The notes: generated by a model not told the origin, from the sequence alone. A DNA stretch of 64,000 bases from Hanleya hanleyi (GCA_036873755.1 JAVTVY010020586.1:19429-83428); one strand, 5' to 3'; positions 1-60,334 are shown, numbered from the stretch's first letter. Numbers and translations: made by a program.

Positions 1-51417
<51,417 letters not shown>

Positions 51418-51835
51418 AACTGCAAACGATCTCTAAATAAGATTTCCTAACAAGCCAGCATGGGTGTTCAACTAATGTTCGAACTGTTATGATCGTTCGT
51501 ACTACTGGGGCCTGCTCAAATATGTCATTTTAAATCCCCTGTGTATACGATTAAGCCTAGCTACTGAGTTAATCCTTGGTGAAGACACACACCGAAACAA
51601 GTGCCCGCCACGGCGTATGGATAAGTACACAGCAAATAGTACTCGAAATTACTATCATTTTTCGCAATTATTCATTGGGAGGGAACGCATAAAAGGTGCA
51701 TCTATTTCAACTAAATATTATCTTTCCGAATGTAAGAGTATATTCACGTGACAATGTCTGATTACCGTTATATAAAGAAACTTCGCAATGTACGCGGATT
51801 GTTTTAGAAGTTAGGCTGGACATTCGTCTGCACTC

Positions 51836-51849
51836 CTCACCATGGAAAC
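51836..51849. promoter_or_regulatory. Candidate RFX X-box for the ciliary gene
   Basis: CTCACC-AT-GGAAAC matches the X-box scheme GTNRCC-(0-3)-RGNAAC at all but the first base, with a perfect right half-site. It sits 419 bp upstream of the dynein ATG. RFX factors drive axonemal genes across animals, so the position is plausible, but short motifs occur by chance. Confidence 0.4.
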
Positions 51850-52462
51850 GCGTATACAGCTAGCTAACTGGCACATGTTGGCAGTCAGTCAGTATTTGGC
51901 AGTGGGAGAACGTCGACCATGACATGAAACCAGAGTACATACATGTACATGTACACATGTTAACTGGGCTCCGTTTAAATGAGAGAGTGTGCTTTTTGTA
52001 AAGCAAGAGAGACTCGATTCCCTATACAAAGTACTGCATCAACAAATTTATCGTCAACATTAGCCGTATCTCTAGCAAGCAAATGACACACCATACGCGA
52101 CACTGCGGTAATTAACTCTACCTAGAGAGCAAACGTCGGAAAATGATGTGAGTTCACATTAGTTTTTGTCCGAAAAATAGGTATTTAACACATTTACTGA
52201 CATGCCATAGGTCCATACTATCGATAATTAATATATTTGTTCATATACTTTGAATAATGGAACCGACAGGATATACCTAGGCCTATATTCCTCAACGAAG
52301 ACAAGATATCATGTTTTAGTTTTCCTCCGATTGGGGCAATAATATACTGAACAAACGCTCCCAGACAATATATTGTAGAACATATTGTGTCCGAACATAG
52401 GATAACTACTTTTTTATCAGACTGTTATCTTTCACCATTCAAATATTAAAGCACGGTTTGCG

Positions 52463-52553
52463 AAAGATGGAGAAAACCATCTATGAATAGATGTGATATC
52501 ATTCATACGACCGTCAGATATCACATCAATTCAAAGATGGTTTTCTCCATCTA
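52463..52553. mobile_element. 91-bp foldback MITE with perfect 8-bp target-site duplication
   Basis: Arms 'agatggagaaaaccatct' and its complement, plus inner 'gatatc(ac)at' pairing, are bounded by GGTTTGCG at 52455-52462 and again at 52554-52561. An 8-bp duplication is typical of hAT-superfamily insertions. Confidence 0.75.
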
Positions 52554-53559
52554 GGTTTGCGTATAATCCCGATATATTTCGCACCCATTGTTCCTAGATT
52601 GGTGAGCCTACCGACCATAAAAAAAACCCCTGGAAAACATGGAAACTGAACCTACTGAGCAACTTAAGAACTATTGGGTGTACAGCTGGGGCCTAAATGT
52701 ATCGTGCTCCTGAAACCTCAATTGAGCTTCATAGCAGTACGTGTTTCATTTCAGTAAAATATTACTCAAATAAAATGGTTCACACTGTTAAATGTTAAAT
52801 TTCTAGAACTTCATGATAATCAGGGAAATACCATATAGTAACGCTATGAACAGTTCGTGCGATCTGTTTGCCACTATTCTTCGAGAGCATGCAATAAGCC
52901 ATTCAGAACAATTTTCGTGTCAATCTGACATTGATTGATGTCAGTAGACGGTCTTTGATATTTTCTGCCCTGACTTAAGTTAAAGGCGCCTGCAAAGCCT
53001 TTGAACTTTCAGGAGAAGAGATTTTATCACGCCTTATTTGAATATTGTTTCTCTGTAGTATTGGTCCACGTGCTCCCGTTTGTTACTGCAAGGGGTGTGA
53101 TCCAAATGTTAATTGTTTTCCCATTTAGCCACCTGATTGGCTAACTGATATATAGTTTGAAGATCTCACGGCATCTATAGAGCCTTGGTGTGAGGTATAA
53201 TCTGTCCGTGATCTGAGTTTACTGAGATCGGGTGTGCATTTGCTCTGTATTCGTAATAACCATACGACTCAACAATGAACTCTAATTAATCTGTTCTGTC
53301 AGTTCTAACATTGAAGATCAAGTTCTGAAAGCAAATTGGCAAACGTAATGTTTCTATTGTGTTAAAAGGAGACTTTTGTCGGGAATATTGAACATGCCAT
53401 ATTTATCCACCAGTCGGGACTATTTTCTACCACTGGTTACGTCACCAATGACGCCACAGTCACGTGTGCATTACCCGAGTCGTACTCTACACCACGTAAG
53501 CTTCAATGCAACACCATGTATCAGATATGGACCCTCAATCGTCCCAACATGCCGCTGCG

Positions 53560-53800
53560 TACCTCCAAAATGTCCGCTTTCTCTACTACTACTACTCCAC
53601 TGCGCATGCACACCTTGACGTCACTTCCGGTCTAAAACACCTCAAGCCTAGCCTACATGCCGAGAGGTTCAATAGGACACCCTGTACGGCATATTTCGAG
53701 CAACAATGGTCCTTCTATCGCCCAAAACGCGCCTGCTTTCGCTAATACTCCTCGACTGGGCATGCGCAGCATGACGTCATGTCCAGTCCAAACTACGTCA
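53560..53800 (+). promoter_or_regulatory. Two copies of an NRF1-like/CRE regulatory module
   Basis: 'ccaaaatgtccgctttc...tgcgcatgcacaccttgacgtcacttcc' (from about 53567) recurs as 'cccaaaacgcgcctgctttc...gggcatgcgcagcatgacgtcatgtcc' (from about 53721). Each carries an NRF1-like core and a CRE (TGACGTCA at 53616-53623 and 53772-53779). No gene start follows immediately; this may be an orphaned promoter. It marks the approximate left side of the virus-like region. Confidence 0.5.
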
Positions 53801-54420
53801 TTCGCACTCTACACATCAAGAGCTTCAAGATGAGGCCTTGCACGGCGAATTGGGACCAAGAATGGTCCACCTAGACCTGTTTGACAGGGTTTTTCACTAT
53901 TTTTTTTTATGCGTAAAATCCGTTTTCCGCATTTTTTGCTCTTTCTATACTACTGCTGTTCATCTATATATTCTCAATCCCAAGTGCATTATAATATATG
54001 CTCCTGATCGTCACGTAAGCTGGCTCAACCATCAAGTTTTCCTTATTTACAGCTGCAGGCTGTCTGTTCCAACGATGGCTCGCAGCTGACCGGACAGTTG
54101 GAATCGGGGAAATATTCACTAATTTTTTGTTGAAAAAAAAAGGAGTAAACCAAATAAACGAATATATATTTGAACGAAATATGACGAGAGGTCAAAAGTG
54201 AACCATGCCTGCTCTTACGAAATCTGATCCAGAGATATGGCATACAGTCCATTGGAAATCACAGATTATGCATTCTCTCCTCTGATATTACAAACTGGCC
54301 GCCGTATCGTTCCTGACAGTGTTCAGGTCCCGGCAGTAGTATTTAAAGAGTATTAACCCGCTACTTGACCTACTTATTTGTTCCCCCGGGTAAAATTTAA
54401 CGGGGTACTATTTTGGCAAA

Positions 54421-54443
54421 GGTCACGTGAATATCACGTGACC
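54421..54443. promoter_or_regulatory. 23-bp perfect palindrome with two CACGTG E-boxes
   Basis: GGTCACGTGA-ATA-TCACGTGACC. Each half is close to the GTCACGTGAC motif bound by USF/TFE-type bHLH-zip factors. No gene is clearly attached. Confidence 0.5.
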
Positions 54444-54877
54444 GAATTCCTCCGCGGTGATGCGGTCATGTCCGGCGGTGATGCGGTCGCTTCCAGAGAG
54501 AAGCCTCCGCGGACAAAAAGAAGTCCCTTGACTTCTACAGTGCAAGCCATGTGCGGACTAAGATAATCTCTATAGTGCACTGGAGACGGATAACTATGTT
54601 GGGCCCGGTCGACTCCAGGGGAAGACCATGCTGGTGGAGGAGAGTAGTGAAAAGCTCTCCAGAAGAGGAAGAAAATAAAAAATAGGAGAGTGATGGAAGC
54701 CAGCGTGATCACTCTCCTTAAAACTGAGAGACTAAGGTACCGAAAACACACGTGTTACATTGGACGTATTATAGTGGGTGGACGTTTTGGGGTCTAGGTG
54801 GATCCCTACTGGTCCGATTGGGTCGAGTGAGGTAACATCGTGAAGCACTCGTGAGGGAGCACCCGACGGGATGAGTG

Positions 54878-54962
54878 TGACGTGGAAGTCACGTCATTCT
54901 GCGCATGTGCAGTGAAAAAGAGGCATGGAAATGGACGTTTTGGAGTCGAGGCAGACCACTAT
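54878..54962 (-). promoter_or_regulatory. NRF1-like/CRE module, reverse orientation
   Basis: On the minus strand it reads 'ccaaaacgtcc...cactgcacatgcgcagaatgacgtgacttcc', the same order of elements as at 53560-53800. The NRF1-like core is degenerate (gcgcatgtgc at 54901-54910) and the CRE is split ('tgacgtggaagtcacgtca'). Confidence 0.45.
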
Positions 54963-55020
54963 TGATCCAAATGGATCGCGGGAGGTGTCAAAGTGAAGCG
55001 CTCCTCCGGGGCGATCAAGT

Positions 55021-55640
55021 CATGGGTGGGTGCATGTAAAATTAGGATTGGGTTTGAACATATAAAATCCGGTAACACGGATTTCACCCCTAAAATAGGG
55101 AAAACCCTTGGCAACCAGGTCGAGATGGACTAATATCGCTTCCCAGCGGGTGTATGTAAAATTAGAATTGGGTTTGAACATATAAAAAGCGAAACACGGA
55201 CTTTACTCCTAGAATAGGGAAAACCCTTATCAACCAGGTCTAGATGGGCTAATATCGCTTCCCAGCGGATCAGGGCCTGCCGAGAGAGGCAGGGTGGGTT
55301 ATTGGGTGTATGTAAAATTAAGATTGGGTTTGAACATATAAAAAGCGGAACACGGACTTTACCCTTATAATAGGGAAAACCCCTATCAACCAGGTTTAGA
55401 GGGCTAATATCGATCCCCAGCGGATCGGGGTCTGCCGAGAGAGGCAGGGCGGGTTAGTGATTGTACGCAAATTCAGGATTTGGTTTGAAAATATAAAAAG
55501 CGGAACACGGACTTTACGCCTAAACAATGGGGAATCATCCAGGGAAATGGGTATGTTGGCATCTGCAGGGTTGCATGTAAAATTAGGATTTGTCCCGAAA
55601 ATATAAAAAGCAGAACACGGACTTCACACCTAAACCATGG
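55021..55640 (+). repeat. Tandem array of 5 units, each with a TATA-like box
   Basis: Units start near 55028, 55147, 55303, 55459 and 55570 with 'tgtatgtaaaattaggattggg' and continue 'aacatataaaaagcggaacacgg'. Spacing is about 110-156 bp. TATAAAAAG (TATAAAAT in the first) lies in each in plus orientation. Three units carry a longer tail with 'cttcccagcggatc...gccgagagaggcaggg'. No open frame of note follows. Confidence 0.85.
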
Positions 55641-55749
55641 AGAATCATGGATGTTTTGGGGTCCACTATTTGTACGAATGGGGCAAAAAAAAACCCTCCA
55701 CCTAGGACCAGGGGGGGGGGGGTCCGCTTCTCTTGCTGTATGGCCATAT

Positions 55750-56095
55750 CTCTTCCAGTACATCATACCCACGCTAGGGGAACCGCTTTGGGTTTGTTTA
55801 CAATTGTCGTAGGCCCGTGTTCAATCAGAAGCCGTCGTTTGAGAAAGTTCAATCTTCGGCCGTGTACGACTTAAGGATACGTTTGCTTTTTATGGACAGT
55901 AACGCCCACCAACGCCTAGTTTAACGCTTCAACGCTCTGGTGAATTAGCCCTGAAGCTCTGATTTTCTAGATATTCCATGGAATTGTCACTAATTCATCG
56001 AAATGCAGTGACGCCCGTCAACGCCCGTCTCACGCCTTAACGCCCTATCTGAACAACTTAACACCCTAGCATAGCGCCTTGACGCCATGATGTAG
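55750..56095. repeat. Duplicated flanks of the C2H2 gene with the gene itself missing
   Basis: 55753-55863 matches 56150-56265 ('cagtacatcat...ccacgct...gagaaagttc'), the downstream flank of the C2H2 gene. 55880-56095 matches 56870-57075 ('taacgcc...gattttctagatattccatgga...'), its upstream flank. In this copy the flanks sit side by side, as if the gene had been deleted. 'taacgccc' runs recur many times. Confidence 0.75.
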
Positions 56096-56281
56096 ACAGG
56101 TGAGAGAACAACAACAACAAGGATGACAGGTCAATCGTTTTATTATTCCCTCCAGTACATCATATCCACGCTGGGGGAGCCGCGTTGGGTATGTTTACAA
56201 TTCAAGTAGGCTCTTGTCCAATCAGAAGCCGTCGTTTGAGAAAGTTCCATCTGCGGTCATGTTCGCTCAGATCCGTATGTT

Positions 56282-56860
56282 CTAATCCTCGTCGGACAAG
56301 CCAGGATATTGTTCAGGCAGCATGTCCTGAAACAGTTGTTTGCGCATTCTGATCGCATTTTCCGGGGCCTCCGTGGGTGGTAACCCCATATCCTCTTCCA
56401 AGTCACGCTTGGTCTTCATGATGGACCTGTGCGTGGGGTCGCCTTTCATTTCAAGTGGGAGCAGGCTATACCGTTCATAGATGGCCAGGGTTGTTTTCCT
56501 GACGCAGGGGCGCATTTGGATGTACGCCTGTTGTAAGTTATCCTGTCCGGCGTCTTCGATTACCGCAGCATAGCTATTAATAGCTTCATTCACAATACGA
56601 TTCCAGAAGGTAGGTTCTTTCTCACTTTCCTGGGATGTAGGCCGACTATTTGAGATCAAGCTCTCCGTATCAGTAGATAGACTCTCAGCAGTCGCTGTTT
56701 TGTTATCAGTCGATGGACTCTCAGCAGTCTCTGTATCAGCATCCGCCTCATATATCTCATGTATATTCTTGTGGTGTCGCATCATGTAACGTCTGGTGAA
56801 CGTGCGTTCGCACTCAGAGCATGTATAACCCACGTTGACGGTTGAACGTCGACTGTGCAC
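56282..56860 (-). CDS. C2H2 zinc-finger protein of virus-like element; start uncertain
   Basis: Open frame of about 192 codons. One C2H2 finger (C-x2-C-x12-H-x4-H, within 'YTCSECERTFTRRYMMRHH', about residues 12-35) is followed by an acidic Ser/Thr/Glu-rich stretch (about 38-82) and a helical C-terminal domain ending 'PGLSDED'. A nearly identical finger begins the neighbouring ATPase reading frame. No ATG precedes the finger: the frame begins at a GTG, and the only clear TATA box (TATAAAAG, 56881-56888, minus) would place the start of transcription near or inside the frame. Either a non-AUG start, an upstream exon or a 5' truncation applies. The function of the C-terminal domain is unknown to me; no stop or frameshift interrupts it. 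Confidence 0.6.
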   Translation of the reverse strand: MHSRRSTVNVGYTCSECERTFTRRYMMRHHKNIHEIYEADADTETAESPSTDNKTATAESLSTDTESLISNSRPTSQESEKEPTFWNRIVNEAINSYAAVIEDAGQDNLQQAYIQMRPCVRKTTLAIYERYSLLPLEMKGDPTHRSIMKTKRDLEEDMGLPPTEAPENAIRMRKQLFQDMLPEQYPGLSDED

Positions 56861-56869
56861 GTCTTTTGG

Positions 56870-57075
56870 GAATACACTTGCTTTTATAGACCGTAACGCC
56901 CGTCAAAGCCCGGCTTAACGCTTCAACGCCCTGGTGAAATAGCTCAGAAGATATGATTTTCTAGATATTCCATGGAAATGACACTAATTCATCGAAATGC
57001 GGTGACGCCCGTCAACGCCTGTCGTTACGCCTTAACGTCCGTCTCAACACCTTAACGTCCTATCCCTAATGCTCT
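56870..57075. repeat. Upstream flank repeat of the C2H2 gene ('taacgccc' rich)
   Basis: Matches 55880-56095 over about 200 bp, including 'gattttctagatattccatgga' and many 'cgcc(t/c)taacg' motifs. Confidence 0.75.
56881..56888 (-). promoter_or_regulatory. TATA box upstream of the C2H2 gene
   Basis: TATAAAAG on the minus strand, about 20 bases before the first codon of the open frame. The duplicated flank near 55890 has only a weakened form (cataaaaag). Confidence 0.5.
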
Positions 57076-57107
57076 ATGCATTGTCGATCATCCATGTACG
57101 GACATTA

Positions 57108-57449
57108 TTATGTTGAAGGTTGAAGGAGATAATTTCCCGTCTCCAGCTGCGTCTCCATAAAGGTTTGAAATGCCTCATGCAGGGTCAGCAGATTCTGGGC
57201 ACGGGTAGTTGTGTTGGTATCCATTTTGGATACTATCTGTTTCTTATGTAGCAGAAGACATACCCGTGTCACTCATGTGATGTCATCTATCAGCGTGATA
57301 AGATGACGACGCATGCGTTGGTACTGAGAGGCCTCGGTGGTCCCACCTTGAGCTGTATCAATAATAACATCGACTTTGGCTTGACGTAACGCTTCGGCTA
57401 GAATATCCTCTTTGTCGGGTTCAAACGAGGTGGACTCTATAGTGCTCAT
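57108..57449 (-). pseudogene. Small unknown gene of the virus-like element, one in-frame stop
   Basis: From the ATG at 57447-57449 (35 bases after the ATPase stop) a frame runs about 113 codons to TAA at 57108-57110, broken once by TGA at 57273-57275. The first part begins MSTIESTSFEPDKEDIL; the second includes 'MDTNTTTRAQNLLTLHEAF'. Both parts are mainly helical and charged. The stop lies in ACATGAGTG, consistent with a C-to-T change at a CpG. I do not recognise the family. Its place in the same strand order as the ATPase and C2H2 genes suggests one original gene cluster. Confidence 0.5.
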
Positions 57450-57483
57450 GGTGAAACGAGGAGGATGGAATCGTGTGGGCTAT

Positions 57484-58728
57484 TTACAGTGGGACGCTTT
57501 TGGTCTTAATGATGCGTTCGAACACATGTTTCTTTTGTGCTATTGCTCTGATATTGGCCGCATTCCTGTTCATGCCCAAGGTTTTCAACATCGACGCTGT
57601 TTCGATTTCCATATGGACCGGGTCCTTGTCCAGCAATTCTATATGGGTCACGAGGTCGGCATACTGCTGATGTAAAGCCCGTCGTAGTCTGGGTGCCAAT
57701 GTGTTATGGGCTAAAATTGCGGCTTCCTCTTTCGAATACCCTATGTGGTGAAACTTGTTTTCTGTGACTTCCAACGTCTCACCCATCCAGAGTCCATACT
57801 TTCTTTCAACAAATCCTTCCATAGCCTCGAGTTCACGTTGTGTTCATTCCCTTGTACGGGGTTGGTTTGGTCCTTCACGGTTGGGTGATATTCCGGGGCT
57901 GATGGTATGAAGGAGACCCGCTGTACGGGTTGGGGTTGCTGCTGCTGGACGGGTGCTGCCAGGTGTGAACTCGGTGGATTATATGGGGGTATATGACGTT
58001 GTGGTGACCCCTCGGGGGATAAAAGGTGGGTCGTCACAACCGGCGATCTTCGGGGGTATGAGCTTACGAACAGGTAGTCGTACGGACGACTTGTCGCGCC
58101 TTGAAACGCCTGCATGAAATGGTCGATGTTCTGAGGATAAATTCGACGACCAAATTCGACGACCAAACACACGGATTTGTGCTCTGTCGATGGGATTTGA
58201 GAACAACACAAAGTATTGGCAGTTCAAGGCAATATCTCTGGACGCCTTCCCTTGAGGAAAGAGTTTCTGGGTGAAATAGATGACGGACAGATTCCGATGA
58301 TGGAATCCTTTGGTAAACAAGTCGGCAACGTGTGAATTATCCTTGGCCGCACTCATCAGATCATCTAGCGCTATCACGTTGGTCTGCTCGGGGTCGTAGA
58401 AATACGCTTGATAGATATCTTGAGGAATCTCTGGGACGAAGCTCACGTTCTGTAACCTTGTAATTTCGTAGGCGGGCTGCCACTGGCTATAACACCGTGC
58501 AACGCGTGTCGGGGCTGGGGTTGCCAAACCTTCGTATAAGAACTTCATCACCCAGGACGTCTTTCCACATGCCGTAAGGCCGCTCACCGTCATCGTATAG
58601 GGATGCTCTACTCCACTTGGTGGACCTATAGCGGGACTCGGTTGTGTCTCTTGGTTGTGTTTGCATTGAATGTGTCTGAGCATACTATCGCGACGAGAGA
58701 AGGTTCTCTGACAGAACGTACACGTATA
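57484..58728 (-). pseudogene. C2H2-finger / A32-like DNA-packaging ATPase, broken by frameshifts
   Basis: A P-loop ATPase of the HerA/FtsK-A32 packaging group used by Polintons, adintoviruses and related large DNA viruses to fill capsids. The frame opens at 58728 with a C2H2 finger ('YTCTFCQRTFSRRDSM...'), directly after a TGA. Counting from the first Met (58683), Walker A is GLTACGKTS (35-43) and Walker B is VIALDDLM (103-110), followed by 'LFTKGFHHRNLSVIYFTQ', a typical block of the family. A 13-bp tandem duplication (58139-58164) shifts the frame soon after the ATPase core. A second shift occurs near 57800-57825. The last part (to the stop at 57484) is alpha-helical. The 5' end is lost at a junction with an inverted fragment. 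I judge it non-functional. Confidence 0.75.
58139..58164. repeat. 13-bp tandem duplication that frameshifts the ATPase
   Basis: 'aaattcgacgacc' occurs twice in direct succession (58139-58151, 58152-58164). Thirteen extra bases put the downstream part of the ATPase in another frame, where a coding-like sequence continues. Confidence 0.85.
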
Positions 58729-58730
58729 TC

Positions 58731-58872
58731 AAATTGCTGGACCCGATCCATATGGAAGTCGAAAGAACAGCGTCGATGTTGAAAACCTCGGGCATGAACT
58801 GGAAAGCGGCACATGTCAGAGCAATAGCACAAAAAAAACATTTGTTCGAACGCATCAAAAGCGTCCCACTAT
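58731..58872 (+). pseudogene. Inverted fragment of the ATPase 3' end (second copy)
   Basis: The plus strand encodes a diverged version of the last ~46 codons of the ATPase ('DPIHMEVERTASMLKTSGMN' ... ending 'KSVPL' and TAA), matching 57484-57640 on the minus strand. It abuts the 5' end of the ATPase frame at about 58729. This shows a second element copy and a rearrangement. Confidence 0.8.
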
Positions 58873-58876
58873 AAAT

Positions 58877-59068
58877 TACAACACATGTAAGGGAAGTGGG
58901 AAGAGGTGCCGACATACTGACAGAGCCACATGACTTCACAGTATAGTCTTCCGGTAAACCTATTCTAAAGCACGTACCAAGAATCTAACGATTCGAGATA
59001 TGTGTTGTATCTCAGGTACGCTTTTATTGTACCTGTTCATGTGGCAACTTGAATGATATGACCACACG
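58877..59068. repeat. Direct repeat of about 190 bp, left copy
   Basis: 'attacaacacatgtaaggga...gaatgatatgaccacacg' recurs at 59386-59577 with roughly 15 differences, mostly in the first third. Non-coding; it follows the stop of the inverted ATPase fragment. The identical core 'cttattctaaagcacg'-type text is the most conserved part. Confidence 0.85.
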
Positions 59069-59130
59069 GCCCCTAGCACCGGCATAAGCGGTATTAGATA
59101 CAAATCTAGAGAGCTGTGATGGAAATGCTC

Positions 59131-59210
59131 TGACAACTCGTATACTGGTAATTGGTGAGCTGTTTCGCTGTGACAACTCGTACATTGGAGATTGGTGAGC
59201 TGTTTCGTCG
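59131..59210. repeat. 40-bp tandem duplication
   Basis: 'gacaactcgtatactggtaa...gtgagctgtttcg' is present twice in a row with a few changes, between the two 190-bp direct repeats. Confidence 0.85.
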
Positions 59211-59385
59211 TCAGATGTAAATGACCGCAATTAACACAAAGGACTAGTCTGTAAGGCCCGATGTCGACCCAGCATCAACTTCCCACACACGCCAACATAT
59301 ATCAAAGACCAAAAGGTCTGTACAGGGGGCGGGCCTCGGGGACGAAACGTCCATCAGCAGAATCTCGCCAAATACAGGTAAAAAT

Positions 59386-59577
59386 TACAACACATATAAG
59401 GGAAGAGGGAAGAGGTGCCGACATACTGACTGCGTCGTATGACTTCACAGAATATTCTTCTGGTAAACCTATTCTAAAGCACGTACCAAGAATCTAACGA
59501 TTCGAGATATGTGTTGTATCTCAGGTACGCTTTTATTGTACCTGTTCATGTGGCAACTTGAATGATATGACCACACG
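59386..59577. repeat. Direct repeat of about 190 bp, right copy
   Basis: Right partner of 58877-59068. It leads directly into the NRF1/CRE site and the minisatellite upstream of the CARD-PC4 gene. Confidence 0.85.
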
Positions 59578-59616
59578 AGTAGTATACAAAGGCTAAATTG
59601 ATGAGATAGCGCCTCA

Positions 59617-59669
59617 CTGCGCATGCGCAGAACCTTGTGTGACGTCATAAGTGTGTTTGTGCGCATGCG
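59617..59669 (+). promoter_or_regulatory. NRF1-like palindrome, CRE and second NRF1-like site
   Basis: CTGCGCATGCGCAG (59617-59630) is a perfect 14-bp palindrome matching the NRF1 consensus YGCGCAYGCGCR. TGACGTCA (59640-59647) is a perfect CRE, and GCGCATGCG follows at 59661-59669. It is about 0.7 kb upstream of the CARD-PC4 gene. Confidence 0.6.
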
Positions 59670-59670
59670 T

Positions 59671-60327
59671 GATGTGTGGGAGGTGGGTACAAGATGGCCG
59701 CGAGTGTCATGTGTGGGAGGTGGGTACAAGATGGCCGCGAGTGTGAGTGAGTGCAAGATGTGGGAGGTGGGTACAAGATGGCCGCGAGTGTCATGTGTGG
59801 GAGGTGGGTACAAGATGGCCGCGAGTGTCATGATGTGGGAGGTGGGTACAAGATGGCCGCCAGTGTGAGTGACATGTGGGAGGTGGGTACAAGATGGCCG
59901 CCAGTGTGAGTGAGATGTGGGAGGTGGGTACAAGATGGCCGCGAGTGTGAGTGAGATGTGGGAGGTGGGTACAAGATGGCCGCGAGTGTGAGTGAGATGT
60001 GGGAGGTGGGTACAAGATGGCCGCCAGTGAGTGGAAGATGTGGGAGGTGGGTACAAGATGGCCGCCAGTGAGTGGAAGATGTGGGAGGTGGGTACAAGAT
60101 GGCCGCCAGTGAGTGGAAGATGTGGGAGGTGGGTACAAGATGGCCGCCAGTGAGTGGAAGATGTGGGAGGTGGGTACAAGATGGCCGCCAGTGTGAGTGA
60201 GTGTGGGGAGGTGGGTACAAGATGGCCGCCAGTGTGGGAGGTGGGTACAAGATGAGTGTGGGAGGTGGGTACAAGATGGCCGCGAGTGTGATTTGGTGGG
60301 AGGTGGGTACAAGATGGCCGCGAGTAG
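59671..60327 (+). repeat. Minisatellite, 17 copies of a ~24-46-bp unit with 'acaagatggccgc'
   Basis: Each unit contains 'gggaggtgggtacaagatggccgc' followed by a variable spacer built from 'agtgtgagtga' or 'agtgagtggaagatgt'. I counted 17 cores; one lacks 'gccgc'. The complement of the core holds GGCCATCTTG, which fits a YY1-binding core (CCATNTT). Long minus-strand frames through the array (Pro/Thr/His-rich) are repeat artefacts. It ends 8 bases before the TATA box of the CARD-PC4 gene. Confidence 0.95.
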
Positions 60328-60334
60328 TAAAATG

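Larger units (their letters stand above)
51418..53400. other. Intergenic DNA upstream of DNAH5/8
   Basis: No coding region is supported. It should contain the dynein promoter and 5' UTR on the minus strand. It holds a candidate X-box (51836-51849) and a small foldback element (52463-52553). Otherwise AT-rich unique-looking sequence. Confidence 0.7.

Noticed and set aside
54434..54751. 105-codon minus-strand frame with a hydrophobic segment
   Set aside because: It has no early ATG (opens with GTG) and no homology I recognise; the hydrophobic part comes from a T-rich run. Possible but not supported.
55473..55772. 99-codon minus-strand frame
   Set aside because: Crosses the TATA-bearing tandem array and a G homopolymer; no conserved features.
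57484..58728. The ATPase as a functional gene with programmed frameshifts
   Set aside because: The 13-bp duplication, lost 5' end and second shift fit decay better, although reads should confirm them.
59469..60312. Long minus-strand frames rich in Pro, Thr and His (for example 59469-60179)
   Set aside because: They read through the minisatellite; all frames stay open because the unit lacks stops. No gene.
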